From JAGWBF01 sp965116325 (GTDB lineage Bacteria; Chloroflexota; Dehalococcoidia; Lucifugimonadales; JAGWBF01), in contig OZ220675.1 in the NCBI GenBank assembly GCA_965116325.1, forward strand, positions 434,001-498,000: a DNA stretch of 64,000 nt. Direction: 5' to 3'. Made by a program: the position numbers and the translations under genes. Shown here piece after piece: positions 58,190 through 64,000 of the stretch (positions are counted from its first letter, which is position 1; each line of letters begins with the position of its first letter). A model generated the notes under the pieces. That model was given only the letters and a program-made list of their open reading frames with translations, did not search any database and had not been told where the DNA came from.

Positions 58190-59446
58190 ATGTTGAGATC
58201 CTACCGGCTGCCCGCCTTCACGCGCACCCATCGGGGAGTGGTGGTGCTGTGCACCGCCATATTCTTCAGTCTCTTATCCCAGGGCATCATCACGCCGGTG
58301 CTGCCCCTGTTCGCCGAGGACTTTAACGACAGCCCCTTTCTCGTGGGCCTCGCCGTGGGCATATTCGGTTTTGGCCGGGTTGCCATGGGCATACCCTCGG
58401 GCGTCCTGGCCCAACGCCATGGCCGGCGCATAGTCCTGGTTGGTGGGACCGGCTTGGCCACCCTGGGTTCCATACTGGTGCCCTTCTCCGGAAGCCTGAA
58501 CGAGCTGATGATCTATCGCGGAATAGCGGGCCTCGGAGGCGGCGCCTACATGGTCGGTGCAGCCATCTACCTCCGGGATGTGTCCACTCCGGAGACCCGG
58601 GCAAGATACCAGAGCCTCCAGGAGATGAGCGTGGTGGTGGGGGTCATAGTAGGCCCCTTCATCGGTGGGTACCTGGCCGAGTGGCTGGGCATCAAGGCCC
58701 CCCTGTACGCTCAGGCCGCTGCCGTCGGCATAGGGGTGCTGATCGTGCAGTTGTGGCTGCCCGAAACCCAACCGGGGCGTGGGGCAACTGGACCGAAAGG
58801 CAGTCAGACCCCAGCTACGTCGGGTCCAACGCCCCCGAAAATGAGCACCCTGCAGGGTTTGAACATCCTGCTGCGTCATCCGGGCTTCGTCTCTGCATGC
58901 TTGTTCAACCTCGCAATCGTTGCAAACAGGCAGGGGGGACGATTCGCCATTATGCCCTTGCTGGGAAGCGCCAAGGGATTTGGCCCCGGGCAGCTGGGGG
59001 TGTTCCTTACGGTGACCCACATCCCCCAGCTCATGTTCCTTCCCCTCACCGCCTTCATCTCGGACCGGTTCGGAAGGGTGGCCACTGTGCTTCCAGCAGC
59101 GGCCTCCATCATCCTTGGCATAGCGTTATTCCTGTATGCCGACAACATCTACTTTCTTCTTCTTTCGGCGGTATTTCTGGGCATGGGCGAAGGACTGGCG
59201 GGTCCGCCCCCAACAGCCTATGTTGCCGATGCAGCGCCAGCCGGGGCCGAGGGCATCACCCTGGGCCTGTTCAGGACCATAGGAGGCGCCGGATTCCTGG
59301 GAGGAGCGCTTCTCTTCGGGGGCCTTTCCGACCTCTTCAGCATCCGATGGGCATTGTGGATCGACAGCATGATCGTGGCGGCCGCATCGGTGAACTTCGT
59401 GCTGGTCGCCAGCAGAAGTATCGGGAAGAGCAAGCCACTTTCCTGA
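58190..59446 (+). CDS. MFS transporter (12 helices)
   Basis: 418-aa transporter. GVLAQRHGRRIVLVGG is motif A, and the central cytoplasmic loop (residues about 195-215) is Pro/Gly-rich. Second-half motif: SDRFGRVATVL. The substrate is unknown; the family part resembles DHA1-type exporters. It has twelve hydrophobic segments. It starts shortly after DUF951, likely in the pyrF operon. Confidence 0.85.
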   Translation: MLRSYRLPAFTRTHRGVVVLCTAIFFSLLSQGIITPVLPLFAEDFNDSPFLVGLAVGIFGFGRVAMGIPSGVLAQRHGRRIVLVGGTGLATLGSILVPFSGSLNELMIYRGIAGLGGGAYMVGAAIYLRDVSTPETRARYQSLQEMSVVVGVIVGPFIGGYLAEWLGIKAPLYAQAAAVGIGVLIVQLWLPETQPGRGATGPKGSQTPATSGPTPPKMSTLQGLNILLRHPGFVSACLFNLAIVANRQGGRFAIMPLLGSAKGFGPGQLGVFLTVTHIPQLMFLPLTAFISDRFGRVATVLPAAASIILGIALFLYADNIYFLLLSAVFLGMGEGLAGPPPTAYVADAAPAGAEGITLGLFRTIGGAGFLGGALLFGGLSDLFSIRWALWIDSMIVAAASVNFVLVASRSIGKSKPLS

Positions 59447-59551
59447 GGGCCCTCTTGAGGCGGCCAGGTTTGACCTTCAACGATAGCCGTTGCTAGACTG
59501 CGAGAGGACAGATGGTGTCGGCGACAGCAGGAAACACGCCGAGGTGAGGCA

Positions 59552-61216
59552 TTGACCGAGCAGAGTGACAAGGACGCCATGAGGGAAGCGGGCGCAGTGT
59601 GGGCGAGCAGCGCGGCAGGCGCACCGCAGGCCAGGGCTGAATTCAAGACTCCCTCCCAGATTCCCGTCGAGGCTGCCTACTCTCCCTTGGACCTGGAAGA
59701 CTCAGGCTATCCTGGCGGCATCGGGTACCCCGGCGAGTTTCCATTCCTGCGGGGGGTCCACCCCACGGGGTACCGAGGCCGCCTCTGGACCATGCGCATG
59801 TTCGCGGGCTACGGGACGGCAGAGGAGACCAACCAGCGGTTCAAGTACCTCTTGGAGAACGGCCAGACCGGCCTGAGCGTCGCCTTCGACATGCCCACTC
59901 TCTACGGCTACGACACCGACGCCCCCCAGGCCGCCGGGGAGTTCGGCAAGTGCGGCGTCGCCGTCTCCTCCCTGGCGGACATGGAGGTGCTTTTCGACGA
60001 AATCCCCCTGCAGGGGATAACCACCTCCATGACTATAAACAGTCCCGCGGCCATCATCTGGGCCATGTACATCGCCGTGGCTCAGCAAAGAGGCTTGGCC
60101 ATCGACACCATGGGCGGCACCCTGCAAAACGACATCCTGAAGGAGTACATCGCCCAGAACGAGTACATCTTCCCCCCGGAGCCCTCCATGCGCCTGGTAG
60201 TCGACACCATCGAGTTTGCGTCGCGGCACATGCCTCGCTGGAATCCCATCAGCATCAGCGGCTACCACATCAGGGAAGCTGGCGCCACCGCCGTCCAGGA
60301 GCTGGCCTTCACCCTGGAGGACGGCCGGGAGTATGTCCGCTGGGGATTGGAACGCGGGCTGGACATAGACGACTTTGCTCCCCGCCTCAGCTTCTTCTTC
60401 AACGTCGACAATTACTTCTTTGAGGAGATAGCCAAGCTGCGGGCTGCCCGCAAGATCTGGGCCCAGGAGATGCGGGACACCTTCCACGCAAAGGACACCC
60501 GCTCATGGTGGATGCGCACCCATGCCCAGACGGCTGGCTGGACGCTGACCGCCCAGCAGCCGGAGAACAACGCCATCAGGGTGGGCATCCAGGCGCTGGC
60601 GGCGGTGCTGGGGGGCGCCCAGTCTCTGCACACCAACTCCATGGACGAAGCATGGGCCCTCCCCTCCCAGGAAGCCGTGCTCCTGGCCCTGCGCACCCAG
60701 CAGATCATTGCCCATGAGAGTGGCGTAGCCAACACCGTAGACCCCTTGGGGGGCAGCTACTACCTGGAGTCTCTCACCCAGCAGGTGGAATCGGAGGCGT
60801 ACGACTACTTCCAGCGCATCGAGAAGCTGGGAGGGGTCCTGCCCTCCATCGAAATGGGCTACTTCCAGCAGGAGATCGCCGGCGCCGCCTACCGGTACCA
60901 GCAGGAGGTTGACCGGGGAGAGCGGGTGACCGTCGGGGTGAACAAATTCGTCACCGGCGAAGCCCCTGAGATACCCCTCCTGAGGATGGATGAGGAGGGG
61001 GAGGCCCTCCACCTGGAGCGTCTGAACGATGTGCGGCGAAGGAGGGACGGGAGGCTGGTGCGCTCCAAGCTGGAGGAGCTGGGCCAAGCGGCCCGGGGCA
61101 GCGAGAACCTCATGGTACCCTTGATCGAGGCGGTCAAGGCCTACGCCACCCTGGGTGAGATGATGGATGTGCTCCGGGAAGTGTTCGGCGAGTACCAGCC
61201 CACCTGGGGGTACTAG
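59552..61216 (+). CDS. Acyl-CoA mutase, catalytic (large) subunit
   Basis: 554-aa B12-dependent mutase subunit without the cobalamin-binding domain, which must be encoded elsewhere. Core blocks are GTLQNDILKEYIAQNEYIFPPEPSMR, ISISGYHIREAGA, LSFFFNVDNYFFEEIAKLRAARK and LHTNSMDEAWALPS (quoted in parts). At the substrate-binding Tyr of methylmalonyl-CoA mutase (RQYAGF) this protein has Phe (RMFAGY), and SVAFDMPTLYGYD replaces SVAFDLATHRGYD; both lean toward isobutyryl-CoA or related mutases. TTG at 59552 has GAGG upstream. Confidence 0.85.
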   Translation: MTEQSDKDAMREAGAVWASSAAGAPQARAEFKTPSQIPVEAAYSPLDLEDSGYPGGIGYPGEFPFLRGVHPTGYRGRLWTMRMFAGYGTAEETNQRFKYLLENGQTGLSVAFDMPTLYGYDTDAPQAAGEFGKCGVAVSSLADMEVLFDEIPLQGITTSMTINSPAAIIWAMYIAVAQQRGLAIDTMGGTLQNDILKEYIAQNEYIFPPEPSMRLVVDTIEFASRHMPRWNPISISGYHIREAGATAVQELAFTLEDGREYVRWGLERGLDIDDFAPRLSFFFNVDNYFFEEIAKLRAARKIWAQEMRDTFHAKDTRSWWMRTHAQTAGWTLTAQQPENNAIRVGIQALAAVLGGAQSLHTNSMDEAWALPSQEAVLLALRTQQIIAHESGVANTVDPLGGSYYLESLTQQVESEAYDYFQRIEKLGGVLPSIEMGYFQQEIAGAAYRYQQEVDRGERVTVGVNKFVTGEAPEIPLLRMDEEGEALHLERLNDVRRRRDGRLVRSKLEELGQAARGSENLMVPLIEAVKAYATLGEMMDVLREVFGEYQPTWGY

Positions 61217-61242
61217 AAGGCGGGGCCGCACCGCTCTTTTCG

Positions 61243-61272
61243 TTGACACGCTTTCTGGGCCTCTGCTACACT
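61243..61272 (+). promoter_or_regulatory. Promoter of the fbp gene
   Basis: TTGACA (61243-61248), 18-nt spacer and TACACT (61267-61272). The leader is about 130 nt before ATG 61409, long enough for post-transcriptional control, though no known element is recognised. Confidence 0.7.
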
Positions 61273-61408
61273 GCCCGTGTGTTGACCTTCCCTCATTGAT
61301 ACCTCGGAACAACGCTGGTGCAGCCCCTGCACCCAGGGACGCTCATTGTCTCCACCCCTACGACCGCAAAGCATGTTGGCAGAGCACCACCAAATCTAAG
61401 GAGCAGCC

Positions 61409-62581
61409 ATGAAGCTAACTTTGTCAATTCTCAAGGCAGATGTGGGTTCTGTTGGCGGCCATACCAAGCCAAATGACAAGATGATGGATGCCGTCCGCCA
61501 AGATACGGAAGCGGCCATAAAGTCGGGGCTGATAATCGATGGGTGGGTCTCCCACACCGGCGACGATATCGCAATCCTCATGTCTCACACCAAGGGTCCC
61601 GACAACACCGACATTCACCAGTTCGCCTGGAACGCCTTTATCAAGGCGACGGAGATCGCCTCCAGCCACGGCCTCTACGGAGCCGGACAGGACCTTCTGG
61701 TGGACGCTCCCTCGGGCAATATCCGAGGCGCAGGTCCCGCCGTCGCAGAGCTGGAGTTCGACCATGAGCCGGGCAAGGGCAACCCGGTAAGGCCCGCCGA
61801 GTCCTTCATGATGCTAGCCGCCGACAAGTGCGGTCCCGGGGCCTACAACCTGCCCATCTTCCTGGGCTTCGCCGACCCAATGTACTGCGGTGGGCTGATG
61901 CTGCCCAACATGATCCAGGGCTTCACCTTCCACATCATCGACATGGACAACACCGGCGGGGACAGCATAATCGAGCTGAACGCCCCGGAGGACTACTACC
62001 GGATTGCGGCCCTCTTGAGGGACAACGAGCGCTTCGGCATCGATCGCATCTACTCCCGCACCCAGGGGCAGCAGGCCGCCGCTATCTCCGCCCAGCGTCT
62101 GCACAGCATTGCCGGCACGTATACAGGCAAGGACGACCCTGTGGCGCTGGTGCGCAACCAGGGCATTTTCCCCGCGCCCGAGGAGCTGACCTCGCCCTTC
62201 GCCAAGGCCCACTACGTGGGCGGCGATGCCCGTGGCTCCCACGTGATGCCACTGATGCCCGTGCCCATAAACACTCCCGTTACCGGCATCTACTGTCTGC
62301 CCCTGGTGTCCTGCACCGGCTTCTCAGTTAGCCCCGACGGCCATTTCTCCGACTCCTTCGTGGATTTCTTCGACAACCCCGCATGGGATGTGGTGAGGAC
62401 CAGGGCCCAGGAGAAGGGGATGGAGATGCGCAGCCAGGGCTGGTCGGGCGCCGCCATGCTGCCCTACACCGAGCTGGAGTACGGCGGCTTCAGGACAACG
62501 GTCACCGGCCTCGTGGACCGCTTCGTGTTCCGAAACGGCAAGGTCGAGGACATCCCGGCGGAGAAAGCCACCGCAGACTAA
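61409..62581 (+). CDS. fbp: Fructose-1,6-bisphosphate aldolase/phosphatase
   Basis: 390-aa archaeal-type bifunctional gluconeogenic enzyme that condenses triose phosphates and hydrolyses fructose-1,6-bisphosphate. Its start MKLTLSILKADVGSVGGH, the metal cluster region HTGDDIAILMSH, and SFMMLAADKCGPGAYNLPIFLGFADPMYCGGL, quoted in part, are the family blocks. The enzyme is common in archaea and in deep-branching bacteria including Chloroflexota. AAGGAG lies 6-7 nt before the ATG. It marks a one-way gluconeogenic capacity. Confidence 0.95.
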   Translation: MKLTLSILKADVGSVGGHTKPNDKMMDAVRQDTEAAIKSGLIIDGWVSHTGDDIAILMSHTKGPDNTDIHQFAWNAFIKATEIASSHGLYGAGQDLLVDAPSGNIRGAGPAVAELEFDHEPGKGNPVRPAESFMMLAADKCGPGAYNLPIFLGFADPMYCGGLMLPNMIQGFTFHIIDMDNTGGDSIIELNAPEDYYRIAALLRDNERFGIDRIYSRTQGQQAAAISAQRLHSIAGTYTGKDDPVALVRNQGIFPAPEELTSPFAKAHYVGGDARGSHVMPLMPVPINTPVTGIYCLPLVSCTGFSVSPDGHFSDSFVDFFDNPAWDVVRTRAQEKGMEMRSQGWSGAAMLPYTELEYGGFRTTVTGLVDRFVFRNGKVEDIPAEKATAD

Positions 62582-62794
62582 GGGAAGCCTGACGCCCTCT
62601 CACCATCCGATGCAGTGGTGCGTCGGCCATCCTGAGCAGCAGGGTGGTTATAGAAGATGTTGGCCATCTTCTGCACCATGGTCCCATTGTCCTTCCCTCG
62701 AACGCCAACCCGTTTCGCCAGTCGCGGCCTCCCCACGGTTCCCCGTTAACCCATCTCGTCATGCTACAATTGTATTGGCGAGAGCGGCGCATCC
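62582..62794. other. Intergenic stretch with a possible -10 box
   Basis: TACAAT at 62764-62769 could be the -10 of the rdgB-moaA unit. Nothing else stands out. Confidence 0.35.
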
Positions 62795-63454
62795 GTGTCA
62801 TGGCATATCCTGTCGTCTGAACGACAAGCCTCGTCATCCGGGAGGAGTACGGTAAGAAAGCTGGTAGTGGCCACACGTAACCCAGGCAAGGTACGGGAGT
62901 TCGAGCGCCTGCTGCTGGACATCCCTTTTGAACTGATTTCCCTGGATGAGGCGGGAGTTCCCCCGGAGATGGAAGTGGAGGAGACAGGCAGCACCTTCCA
63001 GGACAACGCATGCATCAAGGCGAGGGCTTATGCGAAAGCCAGCGGCTTGTTGACCCTGGCAGAAGACTCGGGGTTGGAAGTGGATGCCCTGGGGGGTGAG
63101 CCTGGGGTCAGGTCTGCCAGGTACGGAGGCCCAGGCTACGATGATGCCGGCCGTGTCCAGCTGCTCCTGAGCAACATGAAAGATATTCCCTGGGAGGAAC
63201 GGGCGGGAAGGTTCCGCAGCACCATCGCCATCTCCACCCCAGAGGGTGCAGTCAGCACCGTGGAGGGGTCGGTGGAAGGAATGGTCATTTTCGAACCCCG
63301 GGGAGACGGGGGATTCGGCTACGACCCTATCTTCTACGTCCCGTCCCTGGGAAAGACGACCTCCGAGATGAGCATGGAAGAGAAGAACACCATCAGCCAC
63401 CGCGCAAGGGCATCCCAGAAAGCCTTGGCGCTGCTGAGAGACTGGCCTACGTAA
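62795..63454 (+). CDS. rdgB: XTP/dITP pyrophosphatase (RdgB/HAM1)
   Basis: Cleans the nucleotide pool by hydrolysing ITP, dITP and XTP. Motifs: LVVATRNPGKVREF, TGSTFQDNACIKA, TLAEDSGLEVDALGG with the catalytic DSG, RGDGGFGYDPIFYVP and SHRARA. The start is odd. The family begins (M)xKLVVATRNPGK, and GGGAGGAG stands in the right place, but the codon there is GTA (62852). The only start in frame upstream is GTG at 62795, giving about 19 extra residues without conservation. About 200 aa without the extension. Confidence 0.85.
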   Translation: MSWHILSSERQASSSGRSTVRKLVVATRNPGKVREFERLLLDIPFELISLDEAGVPPEMEVEETGSTFQDNACIKARAYAKASGLLTLAEDSGLEVDALGGEPGVRSARYGGPGYDDAGRVQLLLSNMKDIPWEERAGRFRSTIAISTPEGAVSTVEGSVEGMVIFEPRGDGGFGYDPIFYVPSLGKTTSEMSMEEKNTISHRARASQKALALLRDWPT

Positions 63455-63461
63455 CACCCAA

Positions 63462-64000
63462 ATGCAGACGGGACTACTACAGACAACACCTGACGCCTTC
63501 GGGAGGCCCCTGCGGGACTTGCGGGTCTCCGTAACCGACCGGTGCAACTTCCGCTGCCCCTACTGCATGCCCGCTGAGGTCTACGGCGAGCGGTACCAGT
63601 TCCTGCCCAAGAAAGAGATCCTATCCTTCGAGGAGATCACCAGGGTGAGCGGGCTGATGGTACAGCTAGGCGTTACCAAGATCAGGCTGACCGGTGGGGA
63701 ACCGCTGGTGCGCTCGGGCGTCCCCAACCTGGTGTCCCTGCTGTCCACCATCTCCGACCTGCAGGACCTGACCCTGACCACTAACGGCTATCTGCTCTCG
63801 CAATATGCCCAGGACTTGAGGGATGCCGGCCTGCGACGGATTACCATCAGCCTGGACTCCCTGGACGAAGAGGTTTTCAAGACGATGAACGGCCGGGGAT
63901 TCTCCCCCGATCGTGTGCTGGAAGCTGTCCAGGTAGCGCAAGATGTGGGCTTCGACCCAGTGAAGATCAACTGCGTGGTCCAGAAGGGCGTGAACGACCA
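63462..64000 (+). CDS. moaA: GTP 3',8-cyclase MoaA, 3' partial
   Basis: First 179 codons of a radical SAM enzyme that opens molybdenum cofactor synthesis by turning GTP into 3',8-cyclo-GTP. After the N-terminal DAFGRPLRDLRVSVTDRCNF come the cluster cysteines CNFRCPYCMP (CxxxCxxC) and IRLTGGEPLVR with the SAM-binding GGE. DTLTTNGYLL and SLDSLDEEVF, in approximate family form, follow. The frame runs off the right edge. It begins 7 nt after the rdgB stop, so they are probably cotranscribed. It implies molybdoenzymes in the host. Confidence 0.95.
   Translation, partial: MQTGLLQTTPDAFGRPLRDLRVSVTDRCNFRCPYCMPAEVYGERYQFLPKKEILSFEEITRVSGLMVQLGVTKIRLTGGEPLVRSGVPNLVSLLSTISDLQDLTLTTNGYLLSQYAQDLRDAGLRRITISLDSLDEEVFKTMNGRGFSPDRVLEAVQVAQDVGFDPVKINCVVQKGVND

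Noticed and set aside
59702..60487. Frames on the minus strand opposite the acyl-CoA mutase
   Set aside because: Shadows of a conserved gene; composition is Val/Gly/His-rich without pattern.

Overview
The window is about 60% GC and most resembles a member of the Chloroflexota, probably class Dehalococcoidia (the SAR202-type marine or host-associated lineages fit best). The evidence is the tmRNA hidden at 3915-4266, whose tag peptide reads GERELALAA (I recall the Dehalococcoides tag as GERELVLAG). Gene content agrees: a luciferase-like flavin monooxygenase, an archaeal-type fructose-bisphosphate aldolase/phosphatase, a separate-subunit acyl-CoA mutase, and many lipoproteins with Pro-Thr spacers. 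The lineage call is inference; no 16S rRNA gene is present.

Layout. 1-12.4 kb is mostly housekeeping: recN, a 2-hydroxyacid dehydrogenase, ssrA, a MetF-like reductase, the rplU-rpmA-rpmE-DUF1385 group, an LLM oxidoreductase, tRNA-Ala, a dual-specificity phosphatase and a DMT transporter. Two intergenic stretches (4.4-4.7 and 7.9-8.5 kb) are packed with palindromic or direct repeats.

12.4-23.6 kb is the most striking region: a candidate sterol/polycyclic lipid tailoring and export locus. It holds an ERG4/ERG24-type sterol reductase, a P450 fused to an N-terminal GPP34 (GOLPH3-like) domain, an Erg6-like sterol C-24 methyltransferase, an MMPL/RND transporter, a Rieske oxygenase, and an LprG-like lipoprotein paired with a DHA2 MFS pump.

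23.9-35 kb is accessory: a lipoprotein, a secreted metzincin, a transposon with long inverted repeats that carries a Dam-type methylase plus a PD-(D/E)XK nuclease behind an IS1595-like transposase, a second DDE transposase, a collagen-like lipoprotein, and a promoter-to-terminator unit of about 80 nt that looks like a small RNA.

35-42.6 kb holds a CPA2 antiporter, threonine dehydratase, a scramblase-like protein, an SDR and an acetolactate synthase-like enzyme. 43.3-54.6 kb is a surface-protein island with five consecutive lipoprotein genes (three leucine-rich repeat, one RCC1-like, one helical), a single-chain histidine kinase/PhoB-like regulator preceded by Pho-box-like repeats, and a fourth, three-module LRR lipoprotein. 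54.6-64 kb returns to core metabolism: tRNA-Ile, GNAT, cyclase family, sfsA, pyrF, DUF951, MFS, acyl-CoA mutase, fbp, rdgB and the start of moaA.

All family calls come from reading motifs by eye; no database search was run. Residue positions are counted by hand and are approximate for long proteins.
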